From Pseudomonas sp. MTM4 (GTDB lineage: Bacteria > Pseudomonadota > Gammaproteobacteria > Pseudomonadales > Pseudomonadaceae), in the NCBI RefSeq assembly GCF_019355055.1, contig NZ_CP048411.1:1426001-1490000 (forward strand): a stretch of 64,000 bases of DNA, given 5' to 3'. Each line of letters begins with the position of its first letter. Position 1 is the first letter of the stretch. Below, one piece after another: positions 1 through 9,049 of the stretch. The notes below the pieces were generated by a model that was not told the origin of the DNA, did not search any database, and worked only from the letters and a program-made list of their open reading frames with translations. Position numbers and translations under genes: made by a program.

Positions 1-1007
1 GCCGCACCACCGCCCAAGCCCAAGCCCATCAGACAGTCGGTCTCGGTACTGCCAAAGCGTGGATGAGCCAGCACCTGCTGCATCATGACCGGCGCGCCGC
101 TGAATTGGGTGCAACGCTCGCGCGCGACCAGTTCGAGCGCCTGGTCGACGTCCCATTTGTACATCATCACCAGCCGCCGGCCGCCGCGCAGCGCGTTGAG
201 GAACATCGCGTGCAGGCCGCTGACGTGGAACAACGGCACCGCCAGCAGCACCGTGGGCTGCAAGCCGGATTCCAGCAGTGGGCGGATGCGCTCGTAGGAG
301 GTCATGCCGGCGAAGGCGCTTTGGAATTCCAGCGCGAACAGGGCCTGGGCAATGGCACGATGGGATGACACCGCACCCTTGGCACGATGGGTGGTGCCGG
401 AGGTGAAAAGGATCAACGCCGGATCGTCGGCAGCGGGACTGTGCGGTTCCACCGCCTCTACCGACTCGCGGAGCAAGTCCGCATAGGCCAGTATGCCTTC
501 GGCCGCCTCGACGTCCACAGCCAGTGCGCGTACATCCAGTGCCGCCAGTCGATCAGCCACTAGATCCAGGCGCGCCGGATCGCAGATCAGCAGCACCGGG
601 TCGATGTCCTCCAGCGCATTCAGCAACTCGTCGCGCAGCGCCCAGCTGTTGAGCGGGACCGGCACCGCTCCGGCCTGCACCACCGCGACGAAGCCGACCA
701 GCCATTCGGGCCGGTTGCGCATGGCAATGGCGACCCGCTGGCCCGGCTGTACGTCGAGGGTGCGCACCAGGTGCGCGGTCAGCCGATCGACCGCCTGGTA
801 GAACTCGGCATAACTCAGGCGCAGGTCCTGCCATACCAGGAAAGGCCGCTCGGCGAACGCCCGACCGGCCTGCACCGCTTCGACCAGATTAGCCGGAGCG
901 TTGCGGAACTGACGCGTGCCCTCCTCCGACGCTACCACCTCGAAAGACGCTCCCGGCGCGATGAGCTGCTGCCATGCACCCTGCCACTGCTGGATCTGCT
1001 CCTTCAT
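1..1007 (-). CDS. acyl-CoA synthetase (AMP-binding), 3' end cut by the window
   Basis: About 335 N-terminal residues of an ANL-family AMP-forming ligase, which would activate a steroid side-chain or ring carboxylate to its CoA thioester. Reading back from the ATG at 1007 the frame is open to the window edge. The phosphate-binding loop reads FTSGTTHRAKG, where the family usually has SGTTGxPKG, so the Gly after TT is His. An AGGAG-type site lies just upstream. It is the last visible gene of a minus-strand run behind two acyl-CoA dehydrogenases, which fits activation followed by dehydrogenation. The exact substrate cannot be read from sequence. Confidence 0.85.
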   Translation of the reverse strand, partial: MKEQIQQWQGAWQQLIAPGASFEVVASEEGTRQFRNAPANLVEAVQAGRAFAERPFLVWQDLRLSYAEFYQAVDRLTAHLVRTLDVQPGQRVAIAMRNRPEWLVGFVAVVQAGAVPVPLNSWALRDELLNALEDIDPVLLICDPARLDLVADRLAALDVRALAVDVEAAEGILAYADLLRESVEAVEPHSPAADDPALILFTSGTTHRAKGAVSSHRAIAQALFALEFQSAFAGMTSYERIRPLLESGLQPTVLLAVPLFHVSGLHAMFLNALRGGRRLVMMYKWDVDQALELVARERCTQFSGAPVMMQQVLAHPRFGSTETDCLMGLGLGGGA

Positions 1008-1032
1008 TTGCCGTCTCCTGTTACCGGGCCAT

Positions 1033-1055
1033 GGCCGGGCGACCTTTGCCCGGCC
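1033..1055. other. 8-bp perfect hairpin between two genes
   Basis: GGCCGGGC at 1033-1040 and GCCCGGCC at 1048-1055 form a stem with a 7-nt loop in the gap between the acyl-CoA dehydrogenase and the acyl-CoA synthetase. No T-run follows on either strand, so it may act in mRNA processing or stability or as an attenuator rather than as an intrinsic terminator. Confidence 0.4.
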
Positions 1056-1126
1056 TGCGACCCTCATCATTATTGTTGTTGTTTGGCGCGTGCTATGCGG
1101 GCCGGCTAGCCATTGCGCGCAACGCC

Positions 1127-2254
1127 TCAGCTCAGAATCGCGCCATAACGTTCGCAATGGAAGTCCGAATCGCCAAGGCAGGCCTGGGCCACACGAATGC
1201 GCTTGAGGTACAGGCCAAGGTCGTATTCGTCGGTTACGCCAATACCGCCGTGCATCTGCACCGCCTCGTTGGAAATCCGCTGCGCGGCCTCGTTGATCTT
1301 CCACTTGCCCAGGCTGACCAAGCGGGCCCGCTCGCTGGCATCCAGCTTGGTGTCATCCAACGCCTCGAAGGCCGCCATGACCACGCTGCGCGCCAGCTGC
1401 AGGTCGACATACAACCGCGCCGCCCGATGCTGCAATGCCTGGAACGAACCGATGGGCGCATCGAACTGCACCCGCGTGCGCAGGTATTCCAGCGTCATCT
1501 CGAAGATCCGCTCGGACATACCGAGCAGCTCCGCCGCCAGGCAGGCACGACCGCGATCCTGCGCCCGTTCCAGGACCGCCGCGGCATCACTCTCGCCGAG
1601 GCGTGCCGAGCACGGCACGCGCACGCTATCGAAGGCCAGCGCCCCGTGGTTGCGTGCATCCACCAGCGTCTGGGGCGTGACGTGCAGCCCCTCGCTAACA
1701 GCAGGCACCAGGAACAGCGCCGTCTGGCCGTCTTCGAGACGGGCAACGGTCAGAAAAGCATCAGCCTCGCGTGCATCCAGTACCCATGATTTGGTGCCGG
1801 CGAGCAGGTAGTCGTCCGCATCGGCAACAGCTCGCAGCGCGACCCGCTCGGGGGCGTGCCGATGGCTTTCTTCCAGGGCCAGGGCCAGGCGCTGCTCACC
1901 GCTGATCAAGGCCGGTATCAGCGCCTGGCGCTGCGCCTCGCTACCCAACTCCTCAATCAAACTGCCGCAGAGCACGATGCTCGACAGCAGCGGCGAGGGG
2001 CTCAGATGGCGGCCGAGCTCCTCGAACAGCGGGGCGAAGCCGGCAAAACCGAAGGCCAGGCCGCCCTGCTCCTCGGGAAACGCCACCGCGCTCCAGCCAA
2101 GTTCAAGCATCCCGCGCCAAGCGGCCTCGTCGAATCCGAGCGCCACGCCTTCATCGCGCAAGCGGCGCTGCTGGGCGACCGGTGCGCGGGCGGCGAGGAA
2201 GTCGCGGGCGCTGTCCTGCAGCTGTCGTTGTTCTTCGTTGTATACCAGGCTCAC
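1127..2254 (-). CDS. acyl-CoA dehydrogenase, HGG-type half of a heteromeric pair
   Basis: 375 residues with ACAD N-terminal, middle and C-terminal domains. It keeps the RxQFxxPIGSFQ segment and the FAD-contact motif QMHGGIGVTDEYDLGLYLKR near the C terminus, but lacks the GGSNEIQR-type segment. The upstream partner (2267-3457) has that second segment instead. This split is known from the alpha2beta2 steroid ACADs of actinobacteria (ChsE1-ChsE2 type). The start is GTG at 2254 with AAGGAG 7 nt upstream. It lies 12 nt downstream of its partner, so they are cotranscribed. Role: alpha,beta-dehydrogenation of a steroid acyl-CoA; substrate unknown. Confidence 0.85.
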   Translation of the reverse strand: MSLVYNEEQRQLQDSARDFLAARAPVAQQRRLRDEGVALGFDEAAWRGMLELGWSAVAFPEEQGGLAFGFAGFAPLFEELGRHLSPSPLLSSIVLCGSLIEELGSEAQRQALIPALISGEQRLALALEESHRHAPERVALRAVADADDYLLAGTKSWVLDAREADAFLTVARLEDGQTALFLVPAVSEGLHVTPQTLVDARNHGALAFDSVRVPCSARLGESDAAAVLERAQDRGRACLAAELLGMSERIFEMTLEYLRTRVQFDAPIGSFQALQHRAARLYVDLQLARSVVMAAFEALDDTKLDASERARLVSLGKWKINEAAQRISNEAVQMHGGIGVTDEYDLGLYLKRIRVAQACLGDSDFHCERYGAILS

Positions 2255-2266
2255 GGCAGACTCCTT

Positions 2267-3457
2267 CTACTTGCTATCCGGCAGGCCGAGCACGCGCTTG
2301 GCGATGACGTTCAGTTGTACTTCCGAAGAACCTCCGGCAATGGTCTGGGCGAAGCTGCCGAGCCATGCATGGGTCATCGCTACCTCGCGCTCGCCGTGGC
2401 CTTCGGTGGAAAACCCCAGCCCGCGGTGTCCCATCAGGTCCAGCATCAGTTCGAACTTGTCGCGCTCCTGCTCGGAATGCACCAGCTTGGAAATGGCCAT
2501 GATTCCGGACACGTCTTCGCGAGCGCGCATGCCTTCCATCATTCTCCGCGTGGTCAGGCGGAAGGCGTGCTCGTCCATCAAGCAGGCCAGAGCACGCTGA
2601 CGCAGGGCATGTTCGCCAGGCGTAGCGGGCTCAGGCAGGTACTGGCGCAGGTGCGGCAGCAGGTCGAAATGGGTCGGCAGAGCCGACTCGCTGAACTTGG
2701 ACATCGCCTTGCGCTCGTGCTGCAACAGCGCTTTTGCCAGCGTCCAACCGCCGTTGAGCGGGCCGATCAGGTTCTTCTTCGGGACTCGTACCTCGTCGAA
2801 GAACACCTGGCAGAACGACGACTTGCCGCTGATCAGGTCGATCGGCGTGACGGTCACGCCCGGCGATTTCATATCCAGCACGATCAGGCTGATGCCGGCG
2901 TGCTTGGGCTGCTGCGGGCCGGTGCGCACCAGCGCGTACATCCAGTCGGACTTGTTGCCGTAGGAGGTCCAGATCTTGGTGCCGTTGATGACGAAGTCAT
3001 CGCCGTCCTCGCGGGCGCTGGTCTTGAGGCTGGCCAGGTCGGAACCGGCGTTGGGCTCGGAGAAGCCTTGGCACCAGCGAATCTCGCCGTGCACCATAGG
3101 CGGCAGCAGTTCGCGCTTCTGCGCTTCGCTGCCGAACTCCAGCAGCACCGGGCCAAGCATCCAGATGCCGAGGTTGATCTGGGGCGGACGGCAACCGAGA
3201 CGACGCATCTCGCCGGTCAGCACCGCCTGGCGCTCGGGGTCGAGCCCGCCGCCGCCGAACTCGGTCGGCCAATCGGGAGCGAACCAGCCCTTGTCGCGCA
3301 TGCGCTCGAACCACAGGCGCTGGTCATCGGTCTTGAAATGGATGTCGCGACCACCCCAGATCAGCTCGTCTTCCGGCATCGGGGTGCGCATGGATGGGGG
3401 GCAGTTGGCTTCCAGCCAGGCCCTTGTCTCGTCGCGGAACTGCTCGATAGTGCTCAT
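2267..3457 (-). CDS. acyl-CoA dehydrogenase, catalytic-type half of a heteromeric pair
   Basis: 396 residues. Visible are the FAD/substrate segment CQGFSEPNAGSDLASLKT (about 129-146), INGTKIWTS, and a C-terminal AGGSSEVQLNVIAKR. The glutamate of ordinary ACADs (IYEGT) is Gly here. A Glu in HER (E248) sits where isovaleryl-CoA dehydrogenase and ChsE-type subunits carry the base, so this is probably the catalytic subunit. The partner gene follows after 12 nt. The palindromic island operator at 3529-3544 lies about 70 bp upstream of the ATG. Function as a steroid acyl-CoA dehydrogenase is inferred from family and context. Confidence 0.86.
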   Translation of the reverse strand: MSTIEQFRDETRAWLEANCPPSMRTPMPEDELIWGGRDIHFKTDDQRLWFERMRDKGWFAPDWPTEFGGGGLDPERQAVLTGEMRRLGCRPPQINLGIWMLGPVLLEFGSEAQKRELLPPMVHGEIRWCQGFSEPNAGSDLASLKTSAREDGDDFVINGTKIWTSYGNKSDWMYALVRTGPQQPKHAGISLIVLDMKSPGVTVTPIDLISGKSSFCQVFFDEVRVPKKNLIGPLNGGWTLAKALLQHERKAMSKFSESALPTHFDLLPHLRQYLPEPATPGEHALRQRALACLMDEHAFRLTTRRMMEGMRAREDVSGIMAISKLVHSEQERDKFELMLDLMGHRGLGFSTEGHGEREVAMTHAWLGSFAQTIAGGSSEVQLNVIAKRVLGLPDSK

Positions 3458-3528
3458 CGCATGTCCTTGAAAACTGAGAGTCGTCGAACGGGTGGATCGA
3501 ATCTAAGGGCCGGCTAGCAGGCGGCGCG

Positions 3529-3544
3529 TCGTCCGGATGGACGA
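3529..3544. promoter_or_regulatory. candidate island operator, perfect copy
   Basis: TCGTCCGGATGGACGA: arms TCGTCC and GGACGA are perfect inverted repeats with a 4-nt spacer. It lies in the gap upstream of the acyl-CoA dehydrogenase starting at 3457. The exact reverse complement occurs at 26126-26141, and a one-mismatch copy at 10935-10950. Confidence 0.7.
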
Positions 3545-3560
3545 GCCCGCCCAGGCACGT

Positions 3561-5030
3561 TCAAACCATCGCGGCCCTGAGCCCCGCCTGCCGGCCAAAG
3601 AAGGTGGAGTCGCCCAACGACAGACCGGAGCTGTAACCCTCACCCCAGCGCGGCAGACCGCAGGCGGTGCGCCCGGCCGCAAAGAGCCCGGCGATGGACT
3701 GGCCGTCGACGTCAAGTACTTCGCCGGTCGGCCGGGTGGCCAGCCCGCCGAGGGTGAAGGCGTGGCCGCTGAAATCCCCGGCGCAATAGCTCAGCGCGGC
3801 AAACGGTGGTTCGGTGAGTGGGCGCAGCCAATCGGCGGCCTTGTGCAGCAGTGGGTCGCGACCCTCTGCAGCTTCACGGTTGAAGGTCGCTACCGTATGC
3901 GTCAGCGCACCGGCGGGCAGGCCCAGCTCCGCCTCGACCTCCTCCCAGCTCTCCCCCACCGCAGCGACCAGGATGTCCGGCTGCAGCATTGGCCTGCCGA
4001 AGATTTCGTTGTCCACCAGCAACCAGGCGCGACCCTCGGGCTGGCGTAGCACGTAATGCGCGACCCGCCCGTGATAGGCGTCTTCGTTGATGAAGCGTTC
4101 GCCACGCGCGTTGACGAAGATGCCCTTGACCAAGGACTCCGGCGGGAAGAACGGCAGCGTGGCGAAGAATTCCTGCATGTTCAGGGCCGCCGCGCCGACG
4201 CCGATACCCATGCGGATGCCACTGCCGTCGTCGTTGCCAGCCGTCACTTGCTGCTGGCAGGCCTCGGCCGCCGGCACGAAGCGCCGCACCATTTCCGGGT
4301 TAGCGATGAAGCCGCCAGCACAGAGGATCACGCCCCTGCGTGCCCGGACGAAGCGTGGCTGACCGTCCAGGCGCACCACCAGCCCGCACACCGCACCGCT
4401 GCGGTCGGTCACCAGGGTCAGTGCGCGGCTGCCGTAATGCACCTGGGCGCCGAGGGTAACGGCGCGCTCGCACAGCACCTCCATCAGCACCTTGCCCCCG
4501 CCCCAGCCCACGAATTGCGCGGTATGCCCGCGCGGCGCCGGTTGGGCAACCTCGCTGAACGGCCAGGCCTTTTCACTGCCGGACCACAACAGCGTGTCGT
4601 CGGTGGTCGGCTCGATCCACTTGCCTGGCAGGTAGGTGCCTTTGAACGGCACGCCCTGTTCGCGCAGCCAGCCGAAATGCTCGACGCCGTGCTCGGCGTA
4701 CAAGCGCACGCGCTCGGCATCGGCTGCGGGCCCGCCGCACATCAGCAGATAACGGTAGAAGTCCTCGGTGTCGTCGCTGAAACCGGCCGCACGCTGGACA
4801 TCCGTCCCGCCGCTACCGCCCACATAGACCTCGCCACCGGACAGCGCAGCGCTGCCGCCAGCGGCCGAGGCGACTTCGAATACATGCACCTGGGCGCCGG
4901 CGGCGCAGGCCTCGATCGCCGCACAACTGCCGGCAGCGCCAAAGCCGACGATGGCCACGTCGGTCTCGATATCCCAGGCAGGCACATCTTCGACACGGCA
5001 AGGCCGCGCAGGGGTGTAGGAAATGCTCAT
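3561..5030 (-). CDS. 3-ketosteroid delta4-(5alpha)-dehydrogenase
   Basis: 489-residue flavoprotein of the KstD/fumarate reductase family. The FAD-binding GFGAAGS motif is at 29-35 and GGS at 58-60. It would introduce the C4-C5 double bond into 3-keto-5alpha-steroids, feeding ring A aromatisation. The specific evidence is positional: Tyr319, Tyr466 and Ser468 (within WGEGYSSG) fall at exactly the residue numbers I recall as catalytic in the Rhodococcus jostii RHA1 enzyme, a protein of nearly the same length (about 490). KstD proper has a different C-terminal YPGxG motif, seen here at 19876-21585. ATG at 5030, GGAG site upstream. Called TesI in Comamonas. Confidence 0.83.
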   Translation of the reverse strand: MSISYTPARPCRVEDVPAWDIETDVAIVGFGAAGSCAAIEACAAGAQVHVFEVASAAGGSAALSGGEVYVGGSGGTDVQRAAGFSDDTEDFYRYLLMCGGPAADAERVRLYAEHGVEHFGWLREQGVPFKGTYLPGKWIEPTTDDTLLWSGSEKAWPFSEVAQPAPRGHTAQFVGWGGGKVLMEVLCERAVTLGAQVHYGSRALTLVTDRSGAVCGLVVRLDGQPRFVRARRGVILCAGGFIANPEMVRRFVPAAEACQQQVTAGNDDGSGIRMGIGVGAAALNMQEFFATLPFFPPESLVKGIFVNARGERFINEDAYHGRVAHYVLRQPEGRAWLLVDNEIFGRPMLQPDILVAAVGESWEEVEAELGLPAGALTHTVATFNREAAEGRDPLLHKAADWLRPLTEPPFAALSYCAGDFSGHAFTLGGLATRPTGEVLDVDGQSIAGLFAAGRTACGLPRWGEGYSSGLSLGDSTFFGRQAGLRAAMV

Positions 5031-5137
5031 GACAGGCTCCGGAAGGTTTGTCTTGTTATGAAGAAGCCTGCAATCCCGTCGGCGAAAAGCGTCGCTCGGG
5101 ACGCAGCAGCGCCGGGACAGGCCCGGCGCCTAAGGTT

Positions 5138-6307
5138 TCAGCGAACCGCGCGTGGCATGCCCAGGCCGAACTGGGCGATCAGTTCGCGTTGCAGCTCGTT
5201 CACCCCGCCACCGAAGGTCTGGGTCACCGCTTCGCGCACCTCGTACTCCAGCTCGCCGAGCAGGAAGGCGGCGGAACTGCCGGGACGAACCAGGCCGTTG
5301 GCGCCGGCTACCTCGGTCAGCTTGCGGAGGATCTCGATGACCGACTCCGAACCGTAGACTTTGGTGGTGGAGGCCAGCGCGACGTCCATATGGCCCTGCT
5401 CCAACTCCGCAGCGATGCGGAAGTTGATCAGCCGCATCGCCTCGGTGCGCGCATAGCATTCGGCGAGCAGCTGACGCACCCAGGGCCGATCGATCGCCCG
5501 CCGGCCGCTCTCATCCGGCGTGCGCGCCCAGAGATAGACCCGGCGGAACAGCCCGACCACCTTGTCGCCCCAGGCGCCGAGGCCGAGCCGTTCATGGTTG
5601 AGCTGCGAGGTGATCAGGTTCCAGCCCTTGTGCAGCTGACCCACGAGCATCTCCTCCGGCACCTTTACGTTGTCGTAATAGGTGGCAGTCGTAGCCACGC
5701 TGCAAGTGGGGATACGCGTGTGGGAGAAACCTTCGCTCTTGGCGTCCACGATCAGGATGGAGATGCCTTTATGGCGCAGCTCCTCGGGATTGGTGCGCGC
5801 CGCCAGCCAGATGAAGTCGGCATTGCCGGCCCCGGAGGTCCACAACTTGTTGCCGTTGACCACGAAGTGATCGTCTTCAAGGCGCGCCGCCGTCTTCAAC
5901 GTAGCCAGATCGGTACCCGCATCAGGTTCGGAGTAGCCGATGGAAAAGTGAATCTCGCCAGCCGCGATGCCGGGCAGGAAACGCTCCTTCTGCATCGGGG
6001 TCCCGTGCTCCATCAGTGCCGGCCCGACGGTACTGATGGTCACGAATGGCAGCGGCGCGCCCGCAATGTTGGCTTCCTCGAAGAAGATCAACTGCTCGGT
6101 GGCGGCATAGCCCTGCCCGCCGTACTCCTTCGGCCAGCCGACGGCCAACCAGCCGTCCCGACCCATCTGGCGGATCAGTGCGCGGAATTCCTCGCCGCCT
6201 TCCCGGCCGCGCATCTGCATGCGCAGCTCGGGGCTTATCAGCTGATTGAAATAGTCCCGCACCTTCAGGCGCAGGGCTCTCTGCTCATCGGTGAGATCAA
6301 CGAACAT
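5138..6307 (-). CDS. acyl-CoA dehydrogenase, catalytic-type half (igr-like module)
   Basis: 389 residues. Motifs: IGYSEPDAGTDLATLKT (about 123-139), VNGNKLWTS, HER with Glu239 at the alternative catalytic position, and FGGGVNELQRELIAQ at the C terminus with no IYEGT. This is the half that lacks the HGGIG segment; the likely partner is 7904-9040. Together with the ChsH1-, ChsH2- and Ltp2-like genes directly upstream it reproduces the gene content of the mycobacterial igr operon, which removes the last three side-chain carbons as propionyl-CoA. ATG at 6307 with GGAGAG upstream; 10 nt after the thiolase-like gene. Confidence 0.86.
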   Translation of the reverse strand: MFVDLTDEQRALRLKVRDYFNQLISPELRMQMRGREGGEEFRALIRQMGRDGWLAVGWPKEYGGQGYAATEQLIFFEEANIAGAPLPFVTISTVGPALMEHGTPMQKERFLPGIAAGEIHFSIGYSEPDAGTDLATLKTAARLEDDHFVVNGNKLWTSGAGNADFIWLAARTNPEELRHKGISILIVDAKSEGFSHTRIPTCSVATTATYYDNVKVPEEMLVGQLHKGWNLITSQLNHERLGLGAWGDKVVGLFRRVYLWARTPDESGRRAIDRPWVRQLLAECYARTEAMRLINFRIAAELEQGHMDVALASTTKVYGSESVIEILRKLTEVAGANGLVRPGSSAAFLLGELEYEVREAVTQTFGGGVNELQRELIAQFGLGMPRAVR

Positions 6308-6317
6308 TTCGCTCTCC

Positions 6318-7496
6318 TCAGGCCACGCCGAGAATCAGGCCGCTGGTTGGCACACCGGTACCGGCGGTCACCAGCACGTGTTCGACGTTTTCCACTTGGT
6401 TGACGGCGTTGCCACGCACCTGACGGACACCTTCGGCGACGCCGTTCATGCCGTGAATGTAGGCTTCGCCGATCTGCCCGCCATGGGTATTGATCGGTAG
6501 CTTGCCGCCACGGGCGTGATGGCCGGCGCGTACGAACTCCTTCGCCTCGCCACGCGGCGCAAAGCCGAAGGCCTCCAGCTGCGGCAGCACGAAGGGCGTG
6601 AAGTGGTCGTAGATCACGGCGGTCTGGATCGCATCCGGGCCGATGCCGGCCTGGGCGTAAAGCTCACGCGCCACCACGTCCATCTCCGGCAGGCCGGTGA
6701 TGTCTTCGCGGTAGAACGAGGTCATCGACTGCTGCCCCGGCGCCATGCCCTGCGAGGCGCCTTTGATGATGACTGGCTTCTGCTTGAGGTCGCGGGCGCG
6801 CTCGACTGAGGTGATGACCATCGCCACCGCACCGTCGGACTCCTGACAGCAGTCGAGCAGGTGCAGCGGCTCGCAGATCCAGCGCGAGGCCTGGTGCTCT
6901 TCCAGTGTGATCGGCTTGCCATAGAAGAAGGCGTTCGGATTCGTCGAGGCGAAGTCGCGCGCCGCTACCGCTACACGCCCGAAATCCTCGGAGGTCGCGC
7001 CATAGGTATGCATATAACGCTGGGCGAACATGCCGATCCAGGCTGCCGGGGTGTGGAAGCCGTGCGGCATGTACCAGCCGTAGTTGACGTTCTCGAAGAT
7101 CGGCGTATTGCCGAAGCCGTAGCTGCCGTTGCCGAAGCGGTACCAGGAACGCTCGTTCATCGCGCGATAGACCACCACGGTTTTCGCAACGCCCGTCGCC
7201 ACGGCCATGGCGGCGTGCATGATCGGCGCGCAAGCGGCGCCGCCACCGTGCGGGATCTGCGAGAAGAAACGCACCTGCTCACTGCCGAGTAGCCGAGCGA
7301 TTTCGAATTCAGGGACCTTGTCCAGCGTATAGCTGCTGAAACCATCAACCTCTTTGGGATCGATGCCGGCCTCTTCGAGCGCCGCAAGGGTCGCCTCCAT
7401 CACCATGCGCAGCTCGGTGCGTCCGGAGTTCTTGGAAAATTCGGTGGCACCAAGGCCGACGATGGCCGCCTGGGCGGAAAGATTCGATTGGGTCAT
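6318..7496 (-). CDS. thiolase-like steroid aldolase (Ltp2/Sal type)
   Basis: 392-residue member of the non-decarboxylating thiolase/lipid-transfer-protein family (VGLGATEFSKNSGRT at the N terminus, INTHGGQIGEAYIHGMNG near the C terminus). In Mycobacterium, Ltp2 performs a retro-aldol cleavage of the 17-hydroxy-C22-oyl-CoA to androstenedione and propionyl-CoA, and needs the DUF35 domain of ChsH2 as a partner; a DUF35 protein is encoded at 9050-10033. The ATG at 7496 is preferred over an in-frame GTG at 7502 because GGAGG lies 8 nt upstream of the ATG. It could alternatively act as a true thiolase, but the neighbours favour the aldolase. Confidence 0.82.
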   Translation of the reverse strand: MTQSNLSAQAAIVGLGATEFSKNSGRTELRMVMEATLAALEEAGIDPKEVDGFSSYTLDKVPEFEIARLLGSEQVRFFSQIPHGGGAACAPIMHAAMAVATGVAKTVVVYRAMNERSWYRFGNGSYGFGNTPIFENVNYGWYMPHGFHTPAAWIGMFAQRYMHTYGATSEDFGRVAVAARDFASTNPNAFFYGKPITLEEHQASRWICEPLHLLDCCQESDGAVAMVITSVERARDLKQKPVIIKGASQGMAPGQQSMTSFYREDITGLPEMDVVARELYAQAGIGPDAIQTAVIYDHFTPFVLPQLEAFGFAPRGEAKEFVRAGHHARGGKLPINTHGGQIGEAYIHGMNGVAEGVRQVRGNAVNQVENVEHVLVTAGTGVPTSGLILGVA

Positions 7497-7515
7497 GAAC
7501 ACTGCCTCCGGTTGA

Positions 7516-7935
7516 TCACGGCAGGGCCACGGTGACCGAGCCGGTCACGTGGTTGCCCATGGAATTCCTGCCCTTGAGCGTGACGACGATGCGTTTGGTC
7601 GTCTCGTCGCGCTCGCTCACCTCACCGCTGAAGGTCATGCTGTCGCCCGGATAATTAGGCGCGCCGAGCTTGATCTTGAGATCGGAGAATCGCGCCTGAG
7701 GCCCGCTCCACTGCTCGATGAAGCCTTGCACCAAGGCACTGGTGGTCAGGATGTTCATGAACACGTTCGGTGCACCTTGGGCCCGCGCCGCTTCCACGTC
7801 GTGGTGCACGGGCACGTAATCGCGAGTGGCGATGGCGCCCCCTGCAACCAGCGTCACGGTGATTGGTAGTTGCTGCTCCGGCAGCTTTTCGCCGAGGGTG
7901 ATGTCAGCGAATGCCTTGGTTTTCTTCGAGGTCAT
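7516..7935 (-). CDS. MaoC-like hydratase subunit (ChsH1-like)
   Basis: 139 residues, a single hot-dog MaoC domain (FADITLGEKLPEQQ, then RDYVPVHHD, the hydratase-2 type region with Asp and His). In the actinobacterial igr system ChsH1 pairs with the MaoC domain of ChsH2 to hydrate the C17(20) double bond of the C22-oyl-CoA. Start chosen at 7935 (MTSKKTKAF); an upstream in-frame ATG at 7965 would extend further into the preceding gene. Even so it overlaps the end of the ACAD at 7904 by 32 nt, so translation is probably coupled. Confidence 0.83.
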   Translation of the reverse strand: MTSKKTKAFADITLGEKLPEQQLPITVTLVAGGAIATRDYVPVHHDVEAARAQGAPNVFMNILTTSALVQGFIEQWSGPQARFSDLKIKLGAPNYPGDSMTFSGEVSERDETTKRIVVTLKGRNSMGNHVTGSVTVALP

Positions 7936-9040
7936 ATTTCCATCCCAGCGTGTCGTTGTTGGCAAGCCACAGTCCGAGTCGATCGAGTGTGACGGCAGGT
8001 CCGCCCAAGCTCAGGCCCAGGTCACGGCTCCAGTACAGGTAACGATGGATCGGGTACGTCAGGTCGACGCCGATACCGCCGTGCACGTGTTGCGTCTTGT
8101 GGCCGATCAGGTGCCCTGCCTCGCAGGCCAGGTAGCGGGTCGCCAGGGCTTCGGATTCGCAGCCCAGTCCTTGGTCCAGCCGATAACAGAGCTGGTACAG
8201 CGACGATCGCAGGGCCTCTGCGGCGATCCGAGCGTCGGCCATGGTCATCTGCACCGCCTGAAACGAGCCGATGGCGCGGTCGAACTGGCGCCGCTCGCTG
8301 ACATAGTCCACGGTGCGGCGTATCTGCTCGTCGCTCACCCCCAGCTGCAGCGCGGCGGTGGCGGCGATGGCGCGTGTTTCCAGCCACGCCAGCGCGGCCT
8401 CTGGCAACAGCTGTTCGGCGGTCAGCAGCACGTTGTGGCAGTGCAGGTCTGCTACCGCCAGACCGTGGTTGGCGATGCCCCCGACGCGTTCGACGCCTTC
8501 GGCGCGTGGGTCCAACAGCACCAGACGCGGTCCGTCCGTGCCCTCGGCTACCAGCAGCAGCCGGTCGGCCTGCGCCGCCAGCGGCACCGCGCCTACCTCG
8601 CCGGATAGTGAGAATCCGCCCTCGACGGGCTCCAGTTGCAAGCCGATACCCCGCCCCGCGGCAAGGCCGGCGAGCGACAGCGAAAGCATCACGCCGCCCT
8701 CGGCCGCCCGGGCCACTTGCTCGGCATGAGCATCGCCACCCCAGCGTGCCAGGGTTGCGGCTGCCAGCTGGTGCTGCCACAGCGGCACCAAGGCGAGGCT
8801 CGCGCCCTGGGCCTGCAGCACGCAGAGCAATTCGGTCATGCCCAGCCCACTGCCGCCGACGTCTTCGGGGATCGCCAGGGCATGCAGGCCGGTCTCGACG
8901 CAGGTCCGCCAGAGTTCGCCCATGAAGGGCTCGCCGGTCAGTTCCCAGGCGCGATGGCGCTCATCGGTGCAGTAATCGCGGAACAGCCCGTCCGCCATCT
9001 CGGCGATGGCGCGCTGCTCGTCGCTGAATGAGAAATCCAT
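7904..9040 (-). CDS. acyl-CoA dehydrogenase, HGG-type half (igr-like module)
   Basis: 378 residues; weakly conserved in the middle domain, as is usual for the non-catalytic halves. Retains RRQFDRAIGSFQAVQ and a C-terminal VHGGIGVDLTYPIHRYLYW, but no GGSNEIQ segment. It is therefore complementary to 5138-6307, and the two probably form the alpha2beta2 ChsE1-ChsE2-like enzyme. ATG at 9040 preceded by GGAGG; 9 nt after the ChsH2-like gene. Substrate (a C22-oyl-CoA) is inferred from the operon. Confidence 0.84.
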   Translation of the reverse strand: MDFSFSDEQRAIAEMADGLFRDYCTDERHRAWELTGEPFMGELWRTCVETGLHALAIPEDVGGSGLGMTELLCVLQAQGASLALVPLWQHQLAAATLARWGGDAHAEQVARAAEGGVMLSLSLAGLAAGRGIGLQLEPVEGGFSLSGEVGAVPLAAQADRLLLVAEGTDGPRLVLLDPRAEGVERVGGIANHGLAVADLHCHNVLLTAEQLLPEAALAWLETRAIAATAALQLGVSDEQIRRTVDYVSERRQFDRAIGSFQAVQMTMADARIAAEALRSSLYQLCYRLDQGLGCESEALATRYLACEAGHLIGHKTQHVHGGIGVDLTYPIHRYLYWSRDLGLSLGGPAVTLDRLGLWLANNDTLGWKYDLEENQGIR

Positions 9041-9049
9041 GCGGCCTCC

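Noticed and set aside
3481..3500. TCGTCG...GGATCGA as a second operator near 3529
   Set aside because: Arm spacing and sequence do not fit the 6-4-6 palindrome.
1856..3517. 553-codon open frame on the plus strand
   Set aside because: Antisense to two clear acyl-CoA dehydrogenase genes; open only because of the GC-rich codon bias of the real genes. No family similarity in its translation.
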